In this document: piece by piece, positions 1 through 7,581 of the stretch
Layout of the letters: the number at the start of each line of letters is the position of its first letter
Numbering within the stretch: the first letter of the stretch is position 1
Source of the DNA: Lachnospiraceae bacterium
GTDB lineage: Bacteria; Bacillota; Clostridia; Lachnospirales; Lachnospiraceae
Length of the DNA stretch: 64,000 nt
Direction of reading: 5' to 3'
NCBI GenBank assembly: GCA_017470735.1
Contig: JAFUYB010000021.1
Coordinates: 1 to 64,000, forward strand
The notes under the pieces: model-generated
The model's input: only the letters and a program-made list of their open reading frames with translations
Databases searched by the model: none
Told to the model about the DNA's origin: nothing
Translations under genes and position numbers: made by a program

Positions 1-69
1 AGACCTTACCGAAAAAACCGGTCTTCCTTTGACATCCTATTTTCTGACAAATGGCCATATAAAAAAGAT

Positions 70-101
70 GCTAAGTCACAGGTTTTAATCCGTGGCTTAG
101 C
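70..101. terminator. Hairpin, possible terminator of a gene left of the window
   Basis: The arms GCTAAGTCAC (70-79) and GTGGCTTAGC (92-101) form a 10-bp stem with one G-T pair and a 12-nt loop. An A run (61-66) precedes it, which would be a T run for minus-strand transcription, and a weaker T run follows on the plus strand. It could stop transcription in either direction. Apart from this hairpin and the relic below, positions 1-490 hold nothing I can recognise. Confidence 0.4.
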
Positions 102-282
102 ACTATATTTTACATCTCAACCCCGAAAGTCAGGTATCATGATTGAGTATATACTGTTTGTATTTGCATATAGGCTGGGGATAATATTGAAATTAAATGA
201 AATAGGACGATTATAGCGGTACGGATTGAGGGTTGTTGTTTTTAGGTATAGGATAAAACAAATGATTTTGTTTTTGGATGCG

Positions 283-426
283 TTAAACGGATTTTTCTTT
301 CGGCACGTCTTTTTTTGATTGCACTTCTAATTGCGTTTCAAGTTCGGCAATGCGTTTTTGCAATACTTTAACTCCGAGGTGGCGTCGTTGATCCGGTTCA
401 AGTTTAACACAGAAAGGCGGATGCTG
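283..426 (-). pseudogene. Possible C-terminal relic of a coiled-coil protein
   Basis: A 47-codon open frame without a start, bounded upstream by a stop, ends in a Lys/Glu/Gln-rich heptad-like tail (residues reading AELETQLEVQSKKDVPKEKSV). The composition is protein-like and unlike the AT-rich surroundings, so it may be the remnant of a lost gene such as the tail of a transposase or recombinase. I cannot assign a family, and chance is a real alternative at this length. Confidence 0.2.
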
Positions 427-497
427 TCACTATATATTTTGCGGGAAACCAACGATAAAATATACTCGACAGTGGCATTGAAAACATACATAAGGAA

Positions 498-545
498 TTG
501 ACAGAATGCGGCGACGAGGATACAATGTAACTAAATATTAGTTGC
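498..545 (+). promoter_or_regulatory. hicAB promoter with operator-like dyad
   Basis: TTGACA (498-503), a 17-nt spacer and TACAAT (521-526) make a near-consensus sigma-A promoter. Directly downstream is the dyad AACTAA-ATA-TTAGTT (529-543), which would overlap the transcription start. HicB antitoxins carry DNA-binding domains and repress their own operons, so this dyad is a natural HicB operator. Spacing and sequence are seen; the binding is inferred. Confidence 0.7.
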
Positions 546-558
546 AAGGAGATGTGGG

Positions 559-822
559 GTGCCAAGCAAGGATTCCTTATTGAAAAAGCTGATGGCAAAG
601 CCATTACCAACGAATTATACAGTAAGAGAACTTGATTCGCTGATGAAGAAATGTGGATGCCGGAAGTATGCAGGCGGTCGAGGATCTGCGGTGAAGTATG
701 TTCATATGGAATCCGGTCGTATCGTAGAGTTTGATGCGCCACATCTAGGAAATGAACTGTACAGGTATCATGTGAATGCTGTGAAGAAGTTTCTCTCAGA
801 TATTGGGGAGGTGGAAGAATGA
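559..822 (+). CDS. hicA: HicA-family toxin (mRNA interferase)
   Basis: An 87-residue protein of HicA size and fold signature. The GTG start is chosen because AAGGAG lies 7 nt upstream. HicA toxins are small dsRBD-like ribonucleases that cleave translated mRNA and are neutralised by HicB. The core motif reads GRGSAVKYVH near residues 40-50, followed by a DAPHLGNELYRYHV segment that matches HicA proteins of the GSxVKF/GSRVRF type. The residue that is histidine in GSH-type HicA is alanine here, so catalysis may rest on the later His in KYVH or on another residue. It overlaps hicB by 4 bp, the usual toxin-first order. The family call is firm; toxicity is untested. Confidence 0.85.
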   Translation: MPSKDSLLKKLMAKPLPTNYTVRELDSLMKKCGCRKYAGGRGSAVKYVHMESGRIVEFDAPHLGNELYRYHVNAVKKFLSDIGEVEE

Positions 823-1175
823 GTTCGGTTATGGAATACAATGGATATCACGCTAAAGTTGAATTTGACGATCAAGATAACATATTTGTAGGAACGGTGA
901 TGGGGTTAAATGACACATTGGCGTTTCATGGGAAATCGGTAAATGAGTTGAAAGAATCCTTCCAGAATTGTATTGAAGATTATCTGGACTTGTGCAGAGA
1001 AATCGGGAAGCCGCCGGAAAAGGAATTCAAAGGAGTATTCAACATAAGGATATCGCCTGATTCGCACAGGGAAGCGGCAATGAATGCAGCGATTGATGGA
1101 ATTACATTAAACCAGTTTGTGGCAGAGGCAATAGACGAAAAGATTGAAAGAAAGAGGGCGATGACCGTTAATTAA
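819..1175 (+). CDS. hicB: HicB-family antitoxin with RHH-like DNA-binding tail
   Basis: This 118-residue protein has the partially degraded RNase H-like HicB fold at its N-terminus (YHAKVEFDDQDNIFVGTVMG, then a FHGKSVNELKESF segment) and a C-terminal ribbon-helix-helix-like segment with the typical RISPDSHREAAMNAA start. HicB binds and blocks HicA and represses the operon. The ATG overlaps the hicA stop, so translation is probably coupled. A hairpin terminator follows within 20 bp, giving a self-contained two-gene unit next to the CIS locus. Such modules are often transferred horizontally, but no integrase is visible here. Confidence 0.88.
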   Translation: MSSVMEYNGYHAKVEFDDQDNIFVGTVMGLNDTLAFHGKSVNELKESFQNCIEDYLDLCREIGKPPEKEFKGVFNIRISPDSHREAAMNAAIDGITLNQFVAEAIDEKIERKRAMTVN

Positions 1176-1191
1176 ATAAATTGTCGGATTA

Positions 1192-1218
1192 CCTCGGTCG
1201 TAATAGACCGGGGTTTTT
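1192..1218 (+). terminator. Rho-independent terminator of hicAB
   Basis: The arms CCTCGGTC (1192-1199) and GACCGGGG (1206-1213) pair with one wobble around a 6-nt loop and are followed by TTTTT. It sits 17 bp after the hicB stop. Confidence 0.8.
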
Positions 1219-1276
1219 GATTGCCGTAAACATTATTTAGAAGCTAACTAGCCCATAAATCAGAAAATCATTTCAC

Positions 1277-1307
1277 TTGAGGTGTTCACGCCTGAACATG
1301 TTATAAT
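1277..1307 (+). promoter_or_regulatory. Possible upstream CIS promoter containing a palindrome
   Basis: TTGAGG (1277-1282) and the perfect TATAAT (1302-1307) are 19 nt apart. The spacer contains the perfect palindrome TGTTCA-CGCC-TGAACA (1283-1298). A 19-nt spacer is longer than optimal, so an activator or repressor bound at the dyad may set activity. No regulator can be assigned. The rest of 1219-1488 shows only the second promoter below and a short CCCAT/ATGGG dyad (1339-1353). Confidence 0.45.
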
Positions 1308-1406
1308 ACAACCCGGAAACTTATTTTTATGTAAACCACCCATATAGGATGGGATGCCAGGCGGTCGGTTTGCATTAGAGGAGAAACGATAGTCACGCCG
1401 GGGGGA

Positions 1407-1437
1407 TTGACATTATCCCCAGGTGTCATGTTATACT
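1407..1437 (+). promoter_or_regulatory. Candidate proximal promoter of the CIS baseplate operon
   Basis: TTGACA (1407-1412) is followed by TTATAC/TATACT (1431-1437) at a spacing of 18-19 nt, about 50 bp upstream of the first CIS gene. It is the best sigma-A match in the gap between the hicAB terminator and the LysM gene. Confidence 0.5.
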
Positions 1438-1488
1438 GTAGTGTGCTGAAGTGGCATTTTGTTGCAATGGCTCAGGGGGAGCATAGGG

Positions 1489-2202
1489 ATGGCTTCGATT
1501 CTTTCGGTTCCGGGGACAGATACGCGCAAGGCGAGTGGAAACGCCTGCCTGAAAATTGAGGGGAAGACCGGTTCGTCGGCGACATTTGTCTGCCAGTTCA
1601 ATCCGGACAATTTTCATATTCATACACAGGGCAAGTTTTCGACAGTGGAACGGCAGGGCAAGGACAAGCCGATCGTCCAGTTCATGGGCGGTTCTGTGTC
1701 CGTTCTGGATCTGAAGCTCTATTTTGATACCAGCACATCTTATGAGATCACGACAGGTCTGATCACGAAGCCGAGCAAAGCAAAGGCTTCCGATGTTTCC
1801 GATTATGCAAATGTACTGTTGAGTGTGGTCAGGATCGACGGCAAAGAGCACCGTCCGCCGGTCGTGACCTTTTATTGGGGATCCTTTTCGTTCAAAGGGT
1901 TCGCCCAGACCGTGGATGTGACTTATACGATGTTTGAGACGGGCGGGATGCCGGTGCGCTGCGAGGTGGATATGCGGCTGATCGCCGAAGAGGAGGATGA
2001 CGACGGATCGATCCTTTCGCCGCTGGAATCACCGGACCGGACGAAGTGCATTGTGTTAAAAGAGGGGATGAATCTCTGGGACATTGCCGGGCAGGAGTAC
2101 GGCGACGCAGGCTATTGGCGGGAGATCGCGCGGGCCAACAATATCATGGATCCGCTGGCGATTCCGGTCGGGACCAATCTCAGGGTACCTGCGCTGGTAT
2201 AG
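1489..2202 (+). CDS. LysM-containing CIS tube/baseplate protein (Afp7/gp53-like)
   Basis: First gene of the CIS locus, 237 residues. The N-terminal part (about 1-165) matches the contractile injection system tube-protein domain, with the characteristic segment FVCQFNPDNFHIHTQGKF. The last 50 residues form a LysM-like domain (LKEGMNLWDIAGQEYGDAGYWREIARANN). In Afp/PVC particles the LysM protein Afp7 links inner tube and spike hub, playing the role of T4 gp53/gp54. A TTG 30 bp upstream is open in frame, but the ATG at 1489 has AGGGGGA 8 nt upstream and is preferred. In Afp-type clusters the tube genes normally lie immediately upstream; here they are about 30 kb downstream. Confidence 0.9.
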   Translation: MASILSVPGTDTRKASGNACLKIEGKTGSSATFVCQFNPDNFHIHTQGKFSTVERQGKDKPIVQFMGGSVSVLDLKLYFDTSTSYEITTGLITKPSKAKASDVSDYANVLLSVVRIDGKEHRPPVVTFYWGSFSFKGFAQTVDVTYTMFETGGMPVRCEVDMRLIAEEEDDDGSILSPLESPDRTKCIVLKEGMNLWDIAGQEYGDAGYWREIARANNIMDPLAIPVGTNLRVPALV

Positions 2203-2275
2203 CGGTGCGGCGCTGCGGAAGGAAAATGACGGCCGGGTAATGCAGTTTGGCGGGCGGTGACAGACAAAAACAGCT

Positions 2276-3361
2276 ATGGCAGATTTGATGAGCGGCTCTT
2301 ATACCTATGATGAGCTGGAGAAAAAATACGACGGCTTTGAGATTCCGATCGTCAAGGTCAAGGTAAATGGGATGGATGCCGTATCGACGCTGGATCTGGC
2401 AATCGTCGAGATGAAGATGACGCTGTCGATCGAAGCGGCGAGCATGGTCATTTTAAAAATCGGCGACAAGTACGATATGAAGAACCACGCCTTTGACTCA
2501 AAGGTGAAAAATGAATTTTCGATCGGAACCGTGGTGGAGGTGGAGGTCGGTTACAAGTCCACGACGCTGAATCTGTTTAAGGGCTTTGTCGCGGCGCTTG
2601 GAGCCGAATTTTCCAATCTGCCGATGATCGTGGTGACGCTGATGGATGTGCGCAGGCTGATGATGCTCGCGGGGAACCGCGTCCAGCTTCACGATGTCAA
2701 GAATTATTCGGATGTCTTCCACACGGTCATGTCGCGCTACAGCAAGCTCTGCAGTACCGATGTCGACGCGACGACGGACAATCTGGTGAATCCGCTTTCG
2801 CAGACGCAGGACGATTATTCTTTTGTGACGCGGGAGCTGATCGGCAACGGCAGGGCGGACAGGGAGTTTTTCGTGCTTGGCAAAAAGGCGTATTTCCGCA
2901 AGCCGTATAAAGAAAAGACATCGATCATGACCTTGGAATACGGGCGTGAGCTTCTGGCATTAAAGACGGACGAGGCGTACCGCGATCTGAACATCGAGGT
3001 CGTCGGATACGATGCGGACCAGCAGATGACGGTGACCGGCAAAGCATCGGTAAAGACGCCCCTTTTGATGAGCAAGCTGATCGGCGACACGCCGGAGTAT
3101 TACCTGACGGATCCGGCGATGGACACGGTATCCAAGGCAAAGGACAAGGCGCAGACCATTGCCGACAAGCTGGAGTACAAGGCAAAGACCGGCCAGGGGA
3201 TGACGATCGGGATACCGGAGATCGTTCCGGGGCGTTATATTACGGTCAAGTCCTTGGACAAGGATCTTTGCGACCACAAATTTTACTTAAAAAATGTCAT
3301 CCACGAGATCAACGGGGATGATTACAAGACGATGTTTGACATCGAGGGATGGGAAAGCTGA
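2276..3361 (+). CDS. Phage late control D-like hub protein (gp27/VgrG N-terminal half)
   Basis: The 361-residue protein has the two-barrel gp27/GpD layout. An opening beta segment (IPIVKVKVNGMDAVSTLD) is followed by a central domain near 130-230 and a closing barrel with the typical GIPEIVPGRYITVKSLD motif around 310-325, where the hub passes into the spike. It forms the trimeric hub linking tube and spike. In Afp8 and VgrG this half is fused to the gp5-like OB domain; here the fusion is split and the second half is the next gene. The ribosome binding site (GGCGGTGA) is weak and far, so the start is less certain than the family. Confidence 0.88.
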   Translation: MADLMSGSYTYDELEKKYDGFEIPIVKVKVNGMDAVSTLDLAIVEMKMTLSIEAASMVILKIGDKYDMKNHAFDSKVKNEFSIGTVVEVEVGYKSTTLNLFKGFVAALGAEFSNLPMIVVTLMDVRRLMMLAGNRVQLHDVKNYSDVFHTVMSRYSKLCSTDVDATTDNLVNPLSQTQDDYSFVTRELIGNGRADREFFVLGKKAYFRKPYKEKTSIMTLEYGRELLALKTDEAYRDLNIEVVGYDADQQMTVTGKASVKTPLLMSKLIGDTPEYYLTDPAMDTVSKAKDKAQTIADKLEYKAKTGQGMTIGIPEIVPGRYITVKSLDKDLCDHKFYLKNVIHEINGDDYKTMFDIEGWES

Positions 3362-3414
3362 TGAGCCATAAGCCTGCGGGGCGGCGGCACGCAGCGTGCG
3401 GAGAGTGAAGCAAT

Positions 3415-4179
3415 ATGGGAATGTTCTACGAAGGCAATATCGGCGTCAGTGACGAGCGGGTGCCGGGGGTTGTGACGGGACTGGTCAAGGACAATTACGA
3501 TGCGGAGCATCCGGGCATGATCAAGGTGGACTACTACCTTGGCCAGGACGGAAAAAATGTGACGGGCTGGGTGCCGGTGATGTCGCCCTACGCATTCAAG
3601 AACTGCGGAGCCTACGCGATGCCCGAAGTCGGCGCGGAGGTCGTGATCGCGTTCAATATGGGCGACCGCAACTGCCCGATCGTGATCGGCTGTCTGTGGA
3701 ACAAAAAGAACGATGTGCCCAAGGAGACCTCGGTTGCGGAAAACAAGATCAAGCGGTTTCTGACAAAGGGCGGCTGCGAGGTCGAGTTCAGCGACGAAAA
3801 AGAAAAGGAGTCGATCGAGATCCGCACGCCGAATAAATTGTCCATACGGATCGATGATGAAAAAAAGTCGATCACGATCCAGGACAAGGATAAAAAGAAC
3901 GGCTTTACATTGAAGTCGGAGGAGGACAGCATCCAGATCACGGCGGGAAAGAAGCTGACGCTCAAGACCGGCGAATCGACCAAGCTTTCGATGGATGAAA
4001 ACAGCGTAAAGATCAAATCGGAAAAGATCGATATCGAGGGTTCCAATTCCGTGACGGTCAAGGGGACGAGCAGCACCAAGGTGTCGGGGGCGCAGGTGAC
4101 CGTATCCGGCGACAGCAAGCTGGATCTGAAATCATCCGGCGTGACGCAGGTAAAGGGCACCTCCGTGAAATTAAATTAA
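3415..4179 (+). CDS. Phage baseplate protein V/gp5-like spike
   Basis: A 254-residue spike protein. Residues 15-105 form the gp5 OB-fold domain: PGVVTGLVKDNYDAEHPGMI opens it, and the family motif MPEVGAEVVIAFNMGDRNCPIVIGCLWN closes it. After a linker, residues about 115-254 are short alternating beta repeats rich in Lys, Ser, Thr and Asp (IEIRTPNKLSIRIDDEKKSI and similar), the signature of an intertwined trimeric beta-helix needle. It would sit on the gp27-like hub and carry the DUF4280 PAAR-like tip encoded at 16450. No lysozyme domain and no effector extension are seen, so this looks like a structural spike only. Confidence 0.9.
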   Translation: MGMFYEGNIGVSDERVPGVVTGLVKDNYDAEHPGMIKVDYYLGQDGKNVTGWVPVMSPYAFKNCGAYAMPEVGAEVVIAFNMGDRNCPIVIGCLWNKKNDVPKETSVAENKIKRFLTKGGCEVEFSDEKEKESIEIRTPNKLSIRIDDEKKSITIQDKDKKNGFTLKSEEDSIQITAGKKLTLKTGESTKLSMDENSVKIKSEKIDIEGSNSVTVKGTSSTKVSGAQVTVSGDSKLDLKSSGVTQVKGTSVKLN

Positions 4180-4227
4180 GAGTATATTTGATAATGATAT
4201 ACAGCAGGCAGAACGGGACGCAGTTTT

Positions 4228-4641
4228 ATGGACGAAAATAACGCAAAAGAATTTTTGGGACGGGGCTTTTCCTTTCCGATCCGCGTGGACAAGAACACCG
4301 GCCGGATCGTAACCTCCGGTCAGGAGGAGAGCATCAAGGAAGCCATCCGCGTTATCTTAAATACGAGGCGCGGCGAGCGGATCCGCAATCCGCGGTTTGG
4401 CTGCGGGATCTGGGATTACGCCTTTTCGACGATGGATTATACTTCGCTTTCCGCCATGAAGCGGGAGGTCGAGATGGCGTTGGTGCGATGGGAGCCCCGG
4501 ATCGAGGATATCGCCGTGGAGGTCGAGCCGGTCGAGGCAGAGGGGCAGGTGCTGATCCACATCAGCTATGTGGTGCGGGGAACGAACAACCCGTTCAATA
4601 TGGTATTTCCGTTTTACATCAATGAGGGCTACGGGGGATGA
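4228..4641 (+). CDS. GPW/gp25-family baseplate wedge protein (Afp9-like)
   Basis: This 137-residue protein is the right size for gp25/Afp9. It has the family segments SIKEAIRVILNTRRGERIRNPRFGCGIWDYAF (positions about 36-67, described in part) and a C-terminal beta half. Gp25 starts sheath polymerisation by extending the sheath handshake onto the baseplate, and is among the most conserved CIS parts. The EXR motif of the family can be read at G-E-R. The stop overlaps the start of the next gene by 4 bp, so production of gp25 and the first J protein is probably coupled. Confidence 0.92.
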   Translation: MDENNAKEFLGRGFSFPIRVDKNTGRIVTSGQEESIKEAIRVILNTRRGERIRNPRFGCGIWDYAFSTMDYTSLSAMKREVEMALVRWEPRIEDIAVEVEPVEAEGQVLIHISYVVRGTNNPFNMVFPFYINEGYGG

Positions 4642-7529
4642 TCGAGGAAGAAATCAAAAAACGGGCCAAAAGCTATACGCCGGAATGGCGGTTCGACGCC
4701 GCGCAGCCTGACATCGGCGCTGCGGCGGCAAAGGTCTTCGCGCGGATGATGGAACGCTCAGAAAAAAAACTTTCCCATCTGCCGAAAAAGAACCGGATCG
4801 CGTTTTTAAATTCCCTGGGGGCGGATCTGCTGCCGGCCGTGCGCGCCGAAGGGTTCGTGACCTTCGGACTGGTCAACCAGGATGTTTCGGGTGCGCAGGT
4901 TGAGGCGGGCACAAGGGTGATCGCCTACGACGAAAGCCGCGATGACGGGCAGGTGGCGTTTGAGACTTTAGATCCGGTCTATGCGGTTCCGGCAGTAGTC
5001 AATGATTTTTTCTATGCGGACGACGGGCAGGATGTCATCTACAATATGTTTGACGAAGAAGAGCAGGCTTCGCCGACCGTGCTGTTCCAGAAAAAAGGAG
5101 AAAATCTCCAGGCGCATGAGATGTATCTGTCCCATGAAGTGATGCTCTCGCTGGCCAAAGAAGCGGATCTGGCGGTCGGGCTGCCGTTTGACGCGGCAAG
5201 GGTAAAGGTATCGTATTCGACCGCAGACGGATGGGAGCCGTTTGCAAGCGTGACCAGGGACGGCAATCTGATGAATCTGAAAAAGGGCATCCGCCAGCCG
5301 CCGCTCGTGGAAAGGGAAGTCAACGGCAAGAGCGCGCACTGGCTGCGGTTTTCGCTTTCCGGTATGAAGCCGGAGGATGAGATGACCGTGTCGTATCCGT
5401 CGCTTTCGGGCGGAGCGCCCGCGATGGAGCCGGATGTGGTCTATGGCACGAACGCGGAGCTTTCGGTCCACCGGTTCCTGCCGTTCGGCGAGAGGCTCGA
5501 CGAATACGGCGAGGTGTATTTCGGTTCCGGTGAGGTGTTTTCCAAGCGGGGATCCAAGGTGACATTTTCGTTCCGTGTCGACTTTGTGCAGGTGCCGCTC
5601 GATACCAACGATATGGATACCGTCAACTGGGAATGGGTCATGGAGCGCAGCGAGTTCCGGCCGGTGATGGAGTACGATGTGTCGATCTCGTCCGTGATGT
5701 GGGAATACTTCAACGGCGCGGGCTGGACGACGCTTGTGACGGATATGGACGCGTCGCGGGTATTTTCCTATGAGGACGGCAGAAAGGGTGAATATGTCAC
5801 GATCACCTTTACCTGTCCGGACGACATGGAAAGTGTGATGGTCGGGGCGATCGATACCTATTATATCCGGGCGCGGATCCGGAAAGTAAACAACTTGTTC
5901 AAGCTGCGCGGACAGTACATCATCCCCGTGATGGAGACGGTGGGCGTCCGCTATGCGTATGAGGCGCCGCTTTTCGCGGAGCAGATACAGCTTTTCAACA
6001 ACTGCGACTGGCAGACCATCCGGCAGGGCAGGGACCGGACCTTCCGGCCCTTCGTGCAGATGGCGCAAGAGCATCAGGCGATGTATATGGGCTTTGACGC
6101 GTCGCCAGCCGGCTATCCGGTCAAGTGGTTTATTGAGGTCGCCAACGAAGCCGAGCGGCGGGCAAACATCCTTATATGGGAATTCTGGAATGGCAGGGCA
6201 TGGGAGCGGATGCGTCCGGTAGATGAGACGGGGCAGCTGTCAAAAAGCGGATTCATGACGCTGATGGTCCGCAAAGCGATCAGCCGCAGCAGGCTGTTCG
6301 GGCGGGACCGCTACTGGATACGGATTTTAGACTTAAAGGATGCTTACAGACGGCAGGATGCCAATCCGCCGGTCTGGAAGCGGGCCTATTTAAACGCGGT
6401 CAAGGTACGGCAGATCGACCGCCGGGAGCAGGAGTATTTCCGGATGACGGCTTACCAGAAGGGAGCGGTGTTTGACCTTTTGTATGGCAATGTGCAGACC
6501 GAGGAGGTCTATGTAGATGAGACGGGACAGCTTTCGGAGGAGGACCGGACCGCATTGGAGAATGCCCACCGGATCGTAAAGGAGCCGGACGGCGACCGTG
6601 AGGAGAGGCTGTGGGTCAAATGGCTTCCGGTCGAAGATTTTTTCGCGTCTTCCGCGGCAGACCGTCACTATGCAGTGCACCGGCGCACCGGCAGCCTGCA
6701 GTTTGGCGACGGGGTTCACGGACGGATCCCGGAGGCAAGCCCGAGACAGAATATTTTCATCCGCTATACGACCGGCGGCGGGATCGCAGGCAACCGTGCC
6801 ATCGGCGAGCTAGAGCAGCTGGAACGGTCGATCGGATTCATCAACTCCGTAGCCAACAAGACGGCGACGACAGGCGGCAGTGATGAGGAGACGCTTTTTG
6901 AAGCGGTGCGGAGGATGACCGGGCGGATACGCCACCAGAACCGGGCGGTATCCGTAGCGGATTACGAAATGCTGGCATTTGAGGCGTCGCGGGAGATCCT
7001 TCAGGCGCGGGCGTTCAGCGGGATCGGCGAGGACGGCGCGCAAAAAAAGGGAGCGGTGACGCTCGTGGTCTTAGACCGCGCCTATTTAGACGGCACATAC
7101 AATTTTTCCAGGCTGCGCGACAAGCTTTTGGATTATTTTTGGGAGAGGATCAATCCGGTGACGATGGGCAATGGGAATTTTGCCGTGATCCGGCCGGAAC
7201 TGATCACGCTGTCGGTGTACGCGGAGGTCGATACCAAAGATTACGCGAAGGTCTTTGAGATCCGCCGCCAGGTCGAGGAGCGGCTGGAGCAATTTCTGCT
7301 GCCAAAGGTCAGCGGTGAGGAGACGGGCTGGGTGATCGGGAGCTTTCCGAGCCTGCCTCAGCTGCAGAATTTGATCCTGGGGACGGAGGGCACATTCCGG
7401 GTCCGCAATCTCGCGGTCAAGACTTACCGTTACGGGGAAAGCGCCGAGGTTGATATCGCGACGCTTGCCCGCAGGGCGTTTGTGATGCCGGTCAGCGGCA
7501 GTCACGAGATCATTGTGACTGCTTTATAG
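4638..7529 (+). CDS. Putative baseplate assembly protein, J/gp6-like (Afp11-like)
   Basis: A large (963 aa) wedge protein. The N-terminus (about 1-60) is the wedge bundle segment. The middle contains several beta domains with repeated GW/WEYFNGAGW-type motifs. The C-terminal third carries the baseplate J signature: LQFGDGVHGRIPE near 695-707, TGGGIAGNRAIGEL, then GGSDEETLFEAVRRM around 748-762. In T4, gp6 dimers form the ring of wedges that springs open on firing; Afp11 and Afp12 do this in eCIS. It overlaps gp25 by 4 bp and is followed 52 bp later by a second, shorter J-family gene. Length suits the long eCIS-type family. Confidence 0.92.
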   Translation: MIEEEIKKRAKSYTPEWRFDAAQPDIGAAAAKVFARMMERSEKKLSHLPKKNRIAFLNSLGADLLPAVRAEGFVTFGLVNQDVSGAQVEAGTRVIAYDESRDDGQVAFETLDPVYAVPAVVNDFFYADDGQDVIYNMFDEEEQASPTVLFQKKGENLQAHEMYLSHEVMLSLAKEADLAVGLPFDAARVKVSYSTADGWEPFASVTRDGNLMNLKKGIRQPPLVEREVNGKSAHWLRFSLSGMKPEDEMTVSYPSLSGGAPAMEPDVVYGTNAELSVHRFLPFGERLDEYGEVYFGSGEVFSKRGSKVTFSFRVDFVQVPLDTNDMDTVNWEWVMERSEFRPVMEYDVSISSVMWEYFNGAGWTTLVTDMDASRVFSYEDGRKGEYVTITFTCPDDMESVMVGAIDTYYIRARIRKVNNLFKLRGQYIIPVMETVGVRYAYEAPLFAEQIQLFNNCDWQTIRQGRDRTFRPFVQMAQEHQAMYMGFDASPAGYPVKWFIEVANEAERRANILIWEFWNGRAWERMRPVDETGQLSKSGFMTLMVRKAISRSRLFGRDRYWIRILDLKDAYRRQDANPPVWKRAYLNAVKVRQIDRREQEYFRMTAYQKGAVFDLLYGNVQTEEVYVDETGQLSEEDRTALENAHRIVKEPDGDREERLWVKWLPVEDFFASSAADRHYAVHRRTGSLQFGDGVHGRIPEASPRQNIFIRYTTGGGIAGNRAIGELEQLERSIGFINSVANKTATTGGSDEETLFEAVRRMTGRIRHQNRAVSVADYEMLAFEASREILQARAFSGIGEDGAQKKGAVTLVVLDRAYLDGTYNFSRLRDKLLDYFWERINPVTMGNGNFAVIRPELITLSVYAEVDTKDYAKVFEIRRQVEERLEQFLLPKVSGEETGWVIGSFPSLPQLQNLILGTEGTFRVRNLAVKTYRYGESAEVDIATLARRAFVMPVSGSHEIIVTAL

Positions 7530-7581
7530 GATATAAATCAAATGGAACCATTCAGTCGTTGTGGGATGAAAAGGAGAGACG

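Noticed and set aside
404-841. 145-codon minus-strand frame over hicA
   Set aside because: It is antisense to a well-supported hicA with promoter and ribosome binding site, and its product has no protein-like pattern.
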